64,000 bases of DNA, taken from Streptomyces sp. RerS4. Its GTDB lineage: Bacteria; Actinomycetota; Actinomycetes; Streptomycetales; Streptomycetaceae. The stretch lies in contig NZ_CP097322.1 of NCBI RefSeq assembly GCF_023515955.1, positions 6,000,501 through 6,064,500 on the forward strand, in the 5' to 3' direction. The translations under genes and the position numbers were made by a program. This document shows positions 28,201 through 34,900 of this stretch, piece after piece. The first letter of the stretch is position 1; every line of letters begins with the position of its first letter. Below the pieces are notes generated by a model. That model did not search any database and had not been told where the DNA came from. It saw only the letters and a program-made list of their open reading frames with translations.

Positions 28201-28899
28201 ACCTCCCGCACCCTGGACGACGCCGTCCTCGTGCCCATGCGGATCGAACCGGCCGCGCTGCGCGCCCAGGCCGCCGACGGCACCCTGCCGCCGCTGCTGC
28301 GCGGACTCGTCCGCACCCCCGCCCGCCGGGCCGCCCCCACCGCGCACCGGGCCACCGCCCGTACCGCCGCCGAACCGGCGGGTTCCCTCCAGGAGCGGCT
28401 GGCGGGCCTGTCGCCCGCCGACCGCGACCGGACGCTGAACGAACTGGTCCGCGCCCAGGTGGCCGCCGTACTCGGCCACGGCACCGCCGACGACGTCGAC
28501 GCCGGCCGCGGCTTCCTCGACCTGGGCTTCGACTCGCTGACCGCCGTCGACCTGCGCAACCGGCTCACCGGCGCCTGCGGGCTGCGGCTGCCCGTCACGC
28601 TGATCTTCGACTACCCGTCCCCGTCGGCGCTCGCCGCGTACATCGGGGAACGGCTCGGCCAGGGCGACACGGGCCGCCCGTCCGTCCACGGCGAACTCGA
28701 CAAGCTCGAATCGATCCTCTCGGCCGTCGCCCCCGACGACGTCGAACGCGCGGGCATCACCGCCCGGTTGCGAGACCTTCTGGCGAAGTGGAATGACACG
28801 CACAGTGCACAGGACAACGCCGCCGAAGAGCGGGACATCCAGGCCGCCACGGCCGACGAGCTCTTCGACCTCCTCGATGACGAACTCGGACTGTCCTGA
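13216..28899 (+). CDS. PKS-3: three-module type I PKS (KS-AT-KR-ACP, then two KS-AT-DH-KR-ACP), all malonyl
   Basis: 5227 residues. An N-terminal docking coiled coil (1-30, MANEETLRDYLKLV) precedes KS 34-465, AT 572-917, KR 982-1449, ACP 1492-1570; KS 1589-2019, AT 2125-2465, DH 2484-2769, KR 2772-3252, ACP 3285-3359; KS 3384-3814, AT 3917-4264, DH 4280-4569, KR 4572-5039, ACP 5069-5146; and a docking tail ending DELFDLLDDELG. All three KSs have DTACSSS and HGTGT. All three ATs have GHSIGE and HAFH (malonyl-CoA). All KRs have LDD plus Lys, Ser, Tyr and Asn. Both DHs keep YGPxF and the DAALH or DAALQ Asp helix. Predicted output is one beta-hydroxyl unit then two trans double bonds, the start of a polyene. 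A 48-base gap without a hairpin leads to PKS-4, so the two genes are probably cotranscribed. Confidence 0.98.
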   Translation: MANEETLRDYLKLVTADLHQTRQRLRDVEAKNQDPIAIVGMGCRYPGGATSPEELWQLVADGVDAITGFPAERGWDMDTVYHPDPEHPGTSYANQGGFVRDIARFDPSLFGISPREALAMDPQQRLLLETSWEAFERAGIDPTSMRGKQVGVFVGTSNHDYLTALLSSSENVEGYLGTGNAASVASGRLSYTFGLEGPAVTVDTACSSSLVALHLAVQALRNGECSMALAGGATLMAAPGTFIDYSKQRGLATDGRCKAFSPDADGFSLAEGVGVLLVERLSDARRKGHRVLAVVRGTAVNQDGASNGLTAPNGPSQQRVILQALSNARLTPDQVDAVEAHGTGTGLGDPIEAQAIIATYGQDRPDGRPLWLGSLKTNIGHAQAAAGVAGVIKSVMAMRNGVLPRTLHLDEPTPHVDWSAGEVSLLTEARPWPVHEGPRRIGVSSFGMSGTNAHVILESAEEPAEEPAEGPAEGSAVEAAAPAAAVLPVVLSGKTEVALRAQAATLLAHLTDRPGLRVADVAFSQALTRAALDRRAAIVAEDRDELLAALAALAEGRPSADVVEGVATEGKLAFLFTGQGSQRLGMGRELYDAYPVFARALDAVSECMALELPLRDVLFGTEAALLDETRFTQPALFAVEVALFRLLESWGVKPDFLSGHSIGEIAAAHVAGVLDLDDACTLVAARGRLMQALPVGGVMIAVQASEDEVLPHLSDRVAIAAINGPQAVVVAGDEDAAGAVAAVFEERGRKTKRLTVSHAFHSPHMDGMLDAFREVAQRLTYSAPRIPIVSNLTGALVTDEMATPDFWVRHVREAVRFLDGMRWLESRGVTAYLEIGPGGVLSALGQDCQTAAGPRAAAFLPALRTGRPEARSLTAAVAGAHVRGLSPDWAARFAGTGARRVELPTYAFQREPYWPRDPFSDLTGPADGRELGATDAKFWEVVDSEDLAALAETLGVDGEEPLSGVLPALSAWHRRHRDRDTVGGWRYRVTWKPLTGTEAAPLAGHWLLVVPAGYADAPWTLAAQRALTARGVTVSSLTVDATADDRAALAARIAETLASADAPAGVPAGVLSLLAFDERPHPEDPALPAGLAATLALVQALGDADVDAALWAATQGAVSTGRSDRLTGLAQAPVWGLGRTAALELPGRWGGLVDLPPTADERAAARLADVLGGLAAEDHLAVRSTGVFVRRLTRAPQERAAADEWTTSGTALITGATGALGRHVARWLARTGAEHLLLVSRSGPAAEGADELAAELRESGVRVTLAACDVADRDAVAHLLAAVPAELPLTTVVHAAGVLDDGVLDAQTARRMAGVLRPKAHAAHVLHELTRDLDLSAFVLFSSLAAAFGAAGQANYAAANASLDALAEQRRADGLPATVISWGAWAESGMATDELVAERLRAAGLPGLAPELALSALHTALTLDETASVVADIDWDRLAPGLTAVRPCPLIADLPEAAHALTTAGTTAAAGTGPTDSFASELAQAPAAERDALTLEFVRTQIAAVLGYPGAASVDPAIAFRDLGFDSLTAVEIRNLLTSRTGLRLPATLIFDYPNSLSLAAFLQGELLGAQPAEAADGGSRIAAAAATDDDPIAIVAMSCRFPGGVRTPEQLWELLADGRDAISGFPADRGWDLEGLYDPESVTENTTYVREGGFLADATAFDPAFFGISPREALAMDPQQRLLLETSWEAFERAGIDPATVRGERIGVFTGTNGQDYLDVILAAPDGSEGFLGTGNAASVVSGRVSYVLGLEGPAVTVDTACSSSLVALHWAIQALRAGECTMALAGGVTVMSTPASFIDFSRQRGLAADGRIKAFAAGADGTGWGEGLGMLLVERLSDARRNGHPVLALVRGSAVNQDGASNGLTAPNGPSQQRVIRQALASAGLSAAEVDAVEAHGTGTRLGDPIEAQALLATYGQGRTDGQPLLLGSIKSNFGHTQAAAGVAGVMKMVLAMRHGVLPRTLHVDEPSPHVDWTAGDIALLTEPTQWPETGRPRRAGVSSFGISGTNAHTIIEQAPETVPAEPAATVPAATVPADTAPLPWLLSAKTADALRDQARHLLAHAERHPDARPADLALSLALGRSAFEHRAAVVAADRTALLGGLVKLAEGAPAAGLVEGSPVAGKLAFLFTGQGSQRTAMGRELYEAHPAFADALDAICAHLDALLELPLKDVLFGSDAELVDRTEYTQPALFAMEVALFRLLESWGVEPDFVSGHSIGEIAAAHVAGVFSLEDACALVAARGRLMQALPGGGVMIAVQASEEEILPLLTDRVSVAAVNGPQSVVIAGDEDAASAIAESFPDRKTKRLTVSHAFHSPHMDGMLDAFREVAEQLTYAAPRIPIVSNLTGALASDEMATADFWVRHVREAVRFLDGVRALEDAGVTTYLELGPDGVLSALAQDCVTEDAVFVPVLRKGRPEAEAATTALARAHVHGIGVDWTAYFAGAGARRVDLPTYPFQRQRYWPAVSHLQLGDVEAIGLDDTAHPLLSAGVALPESDGMVFAGRLSLSTHAWLADHAILGSVLLPGTAFVELATRAGDQLGCDYLEELTLEAPLVLPERGGVRLRVWVGAADEAGRRPFALHSRAEGLAAEEPWTRHAAGVLAEAGRPAADFDLTAWPPAGATEVPLDGRYEALDAIGFAYGPTFRGLRTAWQQGDAVYAEVSLPEGTEDQAGRFGLHPALLDAALHAIGLGGIGADDGRGRLPFAWSGVSLYAGGASALRVRLTPAGAEGVRLEIADATGAPVAAVASLGLRPVSADQLRTARATYHESVFHRQWTELTGLTAPDATRYALLGRAGADDPTDTDRYADRYADLAALAAAVDAGTVVPDEVLVHLAPTPAPLSAPAVHEAAHAALALARAWLADERFAAARLVFVTRGAVAATPVEDVRDLAAATVWGLLGSAQTENPGRIALVDVDIDIDTDTDGGDDAALRAALTAEEERFALRRGAVLVPRLARVETEAETEAATETETEVGTEDEARPGRDGRAPAFGPDGTVLITGATGALGGLIARHLVTAHGVRRLLLVGRRGAEAPGTAELTADLAASGATAAWAACDVADRDALAALLARVPAEHPLTAVVHTAGVLDDGIISSLTPERLSAVLRPKVDAAWNLHELTKSHPLSAFVLFSSTSGLFGGPGQANYAAANTFLDALAQHRRAQGLPASALAWGLWSVADGMAGALDAADVNRMRRAGLPPLTAADGLELFDTAVSLDDAAVALMRVDGEALRPQAAAGTIAPLLRGLVRGVARRSVDAAAVAAGDGSGPRARLAGLSAPEQDRALLDLVRTQVAAVLGHAGPAAVESGRAFKELGFDSLTAVELRNRLNAATALRLPATLIFDYPDPTVLARHLRTELFGDTDAEMRTDRNAAAGSAAPTTAVADDEPIAIVAMSCRYPGDVRTPEDLWRLLTAGEDGITRLPENRGWDTAALYHPDPEHPGTSYAREGGFLHDAAEFDASFFGISPREALAMDPQQRLLLETTWEVFERAGIAPSSVRGTRTGVFAGVMYHDYGARLHAVPDGVEGYLGTGSSSSIVSGRVAYTFGLEGPAVTVDTACSSSLVALHLAAQALRAGECSLALAGGVTVMFTPGTFIEFSRQRGLAADGRCKSFAAAADGTGWGEGAGMLLLERLSDARRNGHQVLAIVRGSAVNQDGASNGLTAPNGPSQQRVIRQALANARLTGADVDVVEAHGTGTTLGDPIEAQALLATYGRDHGDDRPLLLGSVKSNLGHTQAAAGVAGIIKMVMAMRHGIVPKTLHVDEPTPHVDWTAGAVSLLTEQVEWPETGRPRRAGVSSFGISGTNAHAVIEQAPDAASEPRPARDTEPEPRTPYVPVVLSARGEDALRAQARLLHTRVHTDPALRTADLAFSLATTRSALEQRAALVAGDRDALLRGLDALARGEDAATLVRGTAREHQVAFLFTGQGSQRLGMGRELHDAHPVFARALDEVCGELDRHLELPLKGILFGSDAALLDRTEYTQPALFAIEVALFRLLESWGLRPDVLAGHSIGEIAAAHVAGVLTLQDAAELVAARGRLMQALPTGGVMIAVQATEDEVSALLTERVGIAAVNGPRSVVVAGDEDAALAIAAHFEERGAKTKRLTVSHAFHSPHMDGMLADFRKVAEGLVYESPRIPIVSCLTGALVTDEMTSADFWVRHVREAVRFLDGVRALDATGVSAYVELGPDATLSALVQDCLPDGAEAAEPALRLPLLRKDRPETEALTAALTRAHVHGVTPDWPAYFSATGARRVDLPTYAFQRKRYWLDVGLSVEDVLAAGLDAADHPLFGATVQLPASDGLVLTGRLALSTHPWLADHTVMDTVLLPGTAFVELALRAGAEVGCDTVEELAIEAALTLPEQGAVQLRLAVDAADETGRRTLTLHSRPADAPAEEPWTRHATGVLAPAGPARAFDLAAWPPADAEPVPVDGFYPAAAAAGLAYGPAFQGLRAAWRRDGEVFAEVALDEAYETDAAAYGVHPALLDAALQAIGLAADASEPAEGARLPFAWTGVRLHAAGAADLRVRITTGPSGGVALDVADSTGAPVASVDSLVLRPVSAVRLGGERTAHHESLFGVEWAKLPLVAGPVPADERWVVLGEDQTDFRVGGAPLEVHAHLTALRGDLAAGAPAPDVVIVPLSGTASAGGRATAARTAAHQALALVKEWLAEERLDAARLVLLTRGTMAAVPGEHVTDLAHAPVWGLVRSAQSENPGRFVLVDTDGSDASLGVLPAALAGDEPQLALRAGEAYAFRLRRIARAEAEAEAGAAAASDPEAGHPAIDTTGTVLVTGASGTLGGLFARHLADAHGVRNLLLLSRSGDAAPGAAELTRALNERGADVTWAACDAADRDALAAVLAAVPADRPLTAVVHAAGVLDDGIIDSLTPERLDTVLRPKVDAAWNLHELTEGRRLSAFVLFSSVAGCFGAAGQANYAAANAFLDALALHRAARGLAASSLAWGLWAATDGMAGALDEADLTRMARAGVGALAPDEGLALFDTSRTLDDAVLVPMRIEPAALRAQAADGTLPPLLRGLVRTPARRAAPTAHRATARTAAEPAGSLQERLAGLSPADRDRTLNELVRAQVAAVLGHGTADDVDAGRGFLDLGFDSLTAVDLRNRLTGACGLRLPVTLIFDYPSPSALAAYIGERLGQGDTGRPSVHGELDKLESILSAVAPDDVERAGITARLRDLLAKWNDTHSAQDNAAEERDIQAATADELFDLLDDELGLS
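13315..17925 (+). other. Module 3a: KS, malonyl AT, KR (B-type), ACP
   Basis: KS about 13315-14610 (Cys codon 13831-13833), AT about 14930-15965, KR about 16160-17560, ACP about 17690-17925 (Ser codon 17794-17796). The KR is intact (LDD near 17107, Tyr in GQANY near 17279), giving a beta-hydroxyl. The KS loop GTSNHDY is unique among the 12 KSs here, and this is the KS expected to receive the 2-methyl-3-keto chain from PKS-2. Confidence 0.92.
19717..20380 (+). repeat. AT tract nearly identical to module 4c (41340-42003)
   Basis: At an offset of 21623 the two AT cores agree almost base for base, including T-ending codons that are rare in the flanks. Both ends fade into ordinary paralogous similarity. 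This is the malonyl counterpart of the PKS-2/PKS-5 AT exchange. Confidence 0.82.
21631..21996 (+). repeat. Short in-frame tandem repeats in the structural half of KR 3b
   Basis: A 12-bp unit GACCGTTACGCS occurs twice (21631-21654, DRYA twice). A run of six GAC-containing hexamers follows (21961-21996, giving DVDIDIDTDTDG). A Glu/Thr-rich stretch coded by repeated GAGACGGAAGCC-like units lies further on, about 22090-22150. None touches catalytic motifs. Confidence 0.75.
23365..28650 (+). other. Module 3c: KS, malonyl AT, DH, KR, ACP
   Basis: KS about 23365-24655 (Cys 23884-23886), AT about 24965-26005, DH about 26055-26920 (HTVMDTVLLP, YGPAF, DAALQ), KR about 26930-28330 (LDD, FSS, GQANY), ACP about 28420-28650 (Ser 28534-28536). 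The KS loop GVMYHDY marks it as the first KS in the series to receive an enoyl chain. An alkene is predicted. Confidence 0.92.
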
Positions 28900-28932
28900 G
28901 ATGACCTTGACGACCTTGACCACTTCGACGAC

Positions 28933-28940
28933 GGGGATGG
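28933..28940 (+). promoter_or_regulatory. Ribosome binding site for PKS-4
   Basis: GGGGATGG lies 7 bases before ATG 28948. This favours ATG 28948 (MVNEEKYLDYLK) over the in-frame GTG at 28942, which would sit almost on top of the site. Confidence 0.55.
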
Positions 28941-28947
28941 CGTGACC

Positions 28948-31900
28948 ATGGTGAACGAGGAGAAGTACCTCGATTACCTCAAGCGGGCGACGGCCGACCT
29001 CCGCGAGGCGCGGCGCCGGCTGCGCGAGGTGGAGGAGCGGGACCAAGAGCCGATCGCGGTGGTGGCGATGAGCTGCCGCTACCCCGGCGGCATCGACACC
29101 CCCGAAGCCCTGTGGGAGCTCGTCGCGCGCGGCGGCGACGCCGTCACCCCGTACCCCGCCGACCGGGGCTGGCCGGCCGAGGTCCTCTTCGACCCCGACC
29201 CGGACAGCGGCATCGAGGAGTACGAGCGGGTCGGCGGATTCCTGCACGACGCCCACCACTTCGACCCGGCGTTCTTCGGGATCTCCCCCCGCGAGGCCCT
29301 CGCCATGGACCCGCAGCAGCGGCTCCTCCTGGAGACCTCCTGGGAGGCCTTCGAACGCGCCGGCATCGACCCCGCCGGCCTGCGCGGCAGCCGCACCGGC
29401 GTCTTCGCCGGCCTCATGTACCACGACTACGCCGCCCGCCTGTTCAGCGTCCCCGAGGAGATCGAGGGCTTCCTCGGCAACGGCAGCTCCGGCAGCATCG
29501 CCTCCGGCCGCATCGCCTACACCCTCGGCCTGGAGGGCCCGGCCGTCACCGTCGACACGGCCTGCTCGTCCTCGCTCGTCGCCGTCCACCTCGCCGTCCA
29601 GGCCCTGCGCGGCGGCGAGTGCACCCTCGCCCTCGCGGGCGGCGTCACCGTCATGTCGACCCCCGGCACCTTCACCGAGTTCAGCCGCCACCGCGGCCTG
29701 GCCGGCGACGGCCGCTGCAAGTCCTTCGCCGCCGCCGCCGACGGCACCGGCTGGGGCGAGGGCGCCGGCATGCTCGTCCTCGAACGGCTCTCCGCCGCCC
29801 GCGAGAACGGCCACCCCGTCCTCGCCGTCGTCCGCGGCACGGCCGTCAACCAGGACGGCGCCAGCAGCGGCCTGACCGCCCCCAACGGGCCCTCCCAGCA
29901 GCGCGTCATCCGCGAGGCGCTCGCCGGGGCCCGGCTCTCGCCCGCCCACATCGACGCCGTGGAGGCCCACGGCACCGGCACCACCCTGGGTGACCCGATC
30001 GAGGCGCAGGCCCTGCTGGCCACCTACGGTCAGGACCGCCCCGAGGACCGTCCGCTGCTGCTGGGCTCCGTCAAGTCGAACCTCGGGCACACCCAGGCCG
30101 CCGCCGGCGTCGCCGGGATCATCAAGATGGTCATGGCGATGCGGCACGGCGTCCTGCCCAAGACCCTGCACGTGGACGAGCCCACACCGAACGTCGACTG
30201 GTCGGAGGGCGCCGTGCGGCTGCTCACCGAGACCGAGCGGTGGCCCGAGACCGGAGCGCCCCGCCGCGCGGGCGTCTCCTCGTTCGGCATCAGCGGCACC
30301 AACGCCCACACCATCATCGAGCAGGCCCCCGCCCCGGAGGCCATCGAACCGGCCGACGGGTCGCCGGCCGCCGTGCCCGTGCCGCCCCTGTGGAACCTCT
30401 CGGGCAAGTCCCCGGCCGCCCTGCGCGCCCAGGCCGCGAAGCTGTCCGCGCACCTGACCGCCCACCCCGGGCTGCGCGCCGGCGACATCGCCCACTCCCT
30501 CGCCCACGGACGCACCGACTTCGAGCACCGCGCGGTCCTCACTGCCGCCGACGAGCCCGGACTCGTCCGCGCGCTCGAAGCCCTCGCCGCCTTGGGCCCG
30601 GAGGAATCCGCACCCGGCGTCACCCGGGGTCGCCCGGTGGCCGGCAAGACGGCGTTCCTGTTCACCGGCCAGGGCAGCCAGCGCCTGGGCATGGGTCGTG
30701 AACTGTACGACGCCCACCCGGTGTTCGCGCGGGCGCTGGACGCGGTCTGCGAACGGCTGGAACTGCCGTTGAAGGAGGCGCTGTTCGGCGCTGATGCCGA
30801 GCCGCTGGATCGGACCGAGTACACGCAGCCGGCGCTGTTCGCGATCGAGGTGGCGCTGTTCCGGCTGCTCGAATCGTGGGGCGTGGAGCCGGACTTCCTG
30901 TCCGGGCACTCCATCGGTGAGATCGCCGCCGCGCACGTCGCGGGCGTGTTCTCGCTGGAGGACGCCTGCACGCTGGTGGCGGCGCGTGGCCGGCTGATGC
31001 AGGCGCTGCCCGCCGGTGGCGTGATGATCGCCGTCCAGGCCTCGGAGGACGAGGTCCTGCCGCTGCTCACCGGCGGCGTGAGCATCGCCGCGATCAACGG
31101 CCCGCAGTCGGTGGTCATCGCCGGAGACGAGGACGCGGCGACGGCGATCGTGGCGGCCTTCCCCGACCGCAAGACCAAGCGCCTCACCGTCAGCCACGCC
31201 TTCCACTCCCCGCACATGGACGGCATGCTCGACGCCTTCCGCGAGGTCGCGCGGGGACTGACGTACGCCGCCCCGCGCATTCCGATCGTGTCCAACCTGA
31301 CCGGCGCCCTCGTCACCGACGAGATGGCGACGCCCGACTTCTGGGTCCGCCACGTCCGCGAAACGGTCCGCTTCCTCGACGGCATCCGCGCCCTCGCCGC
31401 CCGCAACGTCACGCACTTCCTCGAAATCGGCCCGGACGCCGTCCTCTCGGCCCTCGCCCCCGCATGCCTGCCCGACGACCGCGACACGGCGGCCTTCGTG
31501 CCCGTCCTGCGCACCGGCCGCCCGGAGAGCGAGACCCTGACCGGCGCCCTCGCCCGGCTGCACGTCCGCGGCGTGTCCGTCGACTGGGACGCGTACTACG
31601 CCGGCGCCGGCTTCGAACGCGTCGACCTGCCCACCTACGCCTTCCAGCGCGAGCCGTACTGGCTCGACGCCGGCCGCCCCCCGGGCGACGTCTCCGCCGC
31701 CGGCCTCGCCGCCGCCGGTCACCCGCTGCTCGGCGCCGCCGTCGCCCTCGCCGACCTCGACGGGTTCCTCTACACCGGCCGGCTGTCCCTGGACACCCAC
31801 CCCTGGCTCGCGGACCACGCCGTGGGCGGTTCCGTCGTACTGCCCGGCAGCGCCTTCGTGGAGCTGGCGATCCGGGCCGGCGACCAGGTCGGCTGCGACC

Positions 31901-34900
31901 TCCTGGACGAACTCACCCTCCACGCCCCCCTCGTCCTGCCCCCGGACGGCGGGGTCCAGCTCCAGCTGTGGGTGGGCGCCCCCGACGCCACCGGTCGCCG
32001 CCCCCTCGGCGTGCACTCCCGTCCCGAGCCCGCCGACGAGGCCGACCCGGCCGAGCAGCCGTGGACCCGGCACGCGGACGGCGTCCTCGTCGTCGGCGCC
32101 CCGCAGCCGTCCTTCGCCCCCGCGACCTGGCCGCCGGCCGACGCCACACCCCTGCCCGTCGAGGAGCTGTACTCCGGACTCGCCGAGGCCGGACTCCACT
32201 ACGGGCCCGCCTTCCAGGGCGTGCGCGCGGCCTGGGTGAGCGACGGGGCGACGTACGTGGAGGTCGAGGTGGCGGAGGAACACCGCGCCGACGCAGCCCT
32301 GTTCGGACTGCACCCCGCGCTCCTGGACGCCGCCCTGCACACCATCGGCCTCGCCGGGCTCGTGGCGGACACCGGCCGCGGCCGGCTGCCGTTCTCCTGG
32401 ACCGGGGTGGCCCTGCACGCCGTCGGCGCCTCCACCCTGCGCGTACGGCTGACCCCGGCCGGACCGGACGCGGTGGCGCTGGCGCTGGCCGACGGCGCCG
32501 GGCAGCCCGTTGCGGACATCGCCTCGCTCACCCTGCGCGCCGTTTCGGCCGAGCAGTCGGCCGCCGGTACGGGCGGCCCCCACGAGCAGCTGTTCCAGCC
32601 GGTCTGGACCCCGCTGACCCTCCCCGCCACCGAGGCCGGCGCGCGCCCGTGGGTGCTCGACGGCCCGGACGCCGCCGACGCGCTCGGCGCGGCCCTCGAC
32701 GCCGACGGGCCCGTCCCGGACGCCGTCCTCGTACGCCTGCCCGCCCAGCCGGAGCCGAGCCCCGAGGCCGTCCACGCGTCCGCCCACGGCGCGCTCCGCC
32801 TGCTGCGGCGGTGGCTCGCCGACGACCGGCTCACCGACAGCCGGCTCGTCCTCCTGACCGGGGGCTCGGTCGCCGTCCGCACCGGCGACCGGGTTCCCGA
32901 CCCCGGCTCGGCCGCCGTCTGGGGTCTGGTGCGCTCAGCCCAGTCCGAGCACCCGGGCCGCTTCGTCCTCGTCGACACCGACCGGGCGGACGCCGAGGGC
33001 GTGCCCGCCGAGCTGCCCGGGGCCGTCCTGGCCGGCGTCCTCGCCTGCCCGGAGCCGCAGCTCGCCCTGCGCGAGGGCGCCGCGTACGCGCCCCGGCTGG
33101 TCCGGGTTCCCGCCGCCGGCAGCCCGGCCGAGGCGCCCGCGTACGACGCCGAGGGCACCGTCCTGGTCACCGGAGCCGCCGGCACCCTCGGCCGGCTCGT
33201 CGCACGCCACCTCGTCGCCGCACGCGGCGTACGGCACCTGCTGCTCCTGAGCCGGCGCGGCGAAACGGCGCCCGGCGCCGCGGAACTGACGCGCGAGCTC
33301 ACCGGACTCGGCGCGGAAGTGACCTGGGCGGCGTGCGACGCCGCCGACCGGGAGGCGCTCGCCGCCGCCCTGGCCGCCGTCCCCGCCGCCCACCCGCTGC
33401 GCGGGGTCGTCCACACCGCCGGCGTCCTGGACGACGGCGTGATCGACTCGCTCACGCCCGAACGCCTCGACACCGTCCTGCGGCCCAAGGCCGACGCGGC
33501 CCTCCACCTCCACCAACTGACGCGCGACCTCGACCTGTCGGCGTTCGTCCTCTTCTCCTCCGCCGCCGGTGTCTTCGGCGCCCCCGGCCAGGGCAACTAC
33601 GCCGCCGCCAACTCCTTCCTCGACGCCCTCGCCCAGCACCGCCGCGCGCAGGGCCTCCCGGCCGTCTCCCTGGCCTGGGGCCTGTGGGAGGACGCCGACG
33701 GCATGGCCGGCGCCCTGGAGCGGGCCGACCTGGAACGGATGAAGCGCGGTGGCGTACGGGGGCTCACCGCCTCCGACGGCCTCGCCCTCCTCGACCTCGC
33801 CGACGCCCTCGCCACGACCGAAGCCGGCACCGGCCCCGATGTCGGCACGGCCCTCCTCGTGCCGATGCGGCTGACCCCGCCCGCCTCCGGAACGCCCGTG
33901 GCCCCGCTGCTGCGCGCGCTGGTCCGTACCCCCGTACGCCGTACCGCCGCGGCCGTCGGCGCCGCCGGGCAGGACCTGTCCGCGCTGGAGCGGCGCCTCG
34001 TCGGCCTCGACGCCGCCGGGCGGGAGCGGCTGCTCCTCGATCTGGTGCGCGGCCACGTCGCCGACGTGCTCGGCCACGGCAGCCCGGACGCCATCGAAGC
34101 CGAACACGCCTTCAGCGAGCTGGGCTTCGACTCGCTGACCGCCGTCGAACTGCGCAACCGGCTCGGCGCGGCCGTCGGCCGCCGGCTGCCCGCCACCCTG
34201 GTGTTCGACTACCCGACCTCCCTCGCCCTGGCCCGCCACCTCTCCGTCGAACTCGGCGGGGACCAGGCTCCCCGCGGCTCCCAGGCCCCGGCCGCCGCCG
34301 GGTCCGGCGCCGTGGGCGGCGGTGACGATCCGATCGCCATCGTGGCCATGAGCTGCCGCTACCCCGGCGGCGTGACCACGCCCGAGGAGCTGTGGCGGCT
34401 GCTGGAGGGCGGCGGCGACGCCATCACCGGCTTCCCCTCCGACCGGGGTTGGGACGTCGAGTCCCTGTACCACCCCGACCCCGACCACCCCGGCACCTCG
34501 TACACCCGCCACGGCGGCTTCCTGCACGACGCCGCCGCGTTCGACCCGACGTTCTTCGGGATCAGCCCGCGCGAGGCCGTCGGCACCGACCCCCAGCAGC
34601 GGCTGCTGCTGGAGACCACCTGGGAGGCCTTCGAGCGGGCCGGCATCGACCCCGCCACCGTGCGCGGCAGCCGGACCGGCGTCTTCGCGGGCGTCATGTA
34701 CCACGACTACGCCGCCCTGCTGGAGCGTTCCGTCGACGGCGCGGACGGCTCGCTGGGCTCGGGCAGTACGGGCAGCATCGCCTCGGGACGCGTCTCGTAC
34801 ACCTTCGGGCTCGAAGGCCCCGCCGTCACCATCGACACCGCTTGCTCGTCCTCGCTGATCGCCCTCCACATGGCGATCCAGGCCCTGCGCGGTGGCGAAT

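Noticed and set aside
23940..28796. Long plus-strand open frame in another phase inside PKS-3
   Set aside because: Its product is an Arg/Pro/Gly-rich string with no domain, produced by frame-shifted reading of module 3c.
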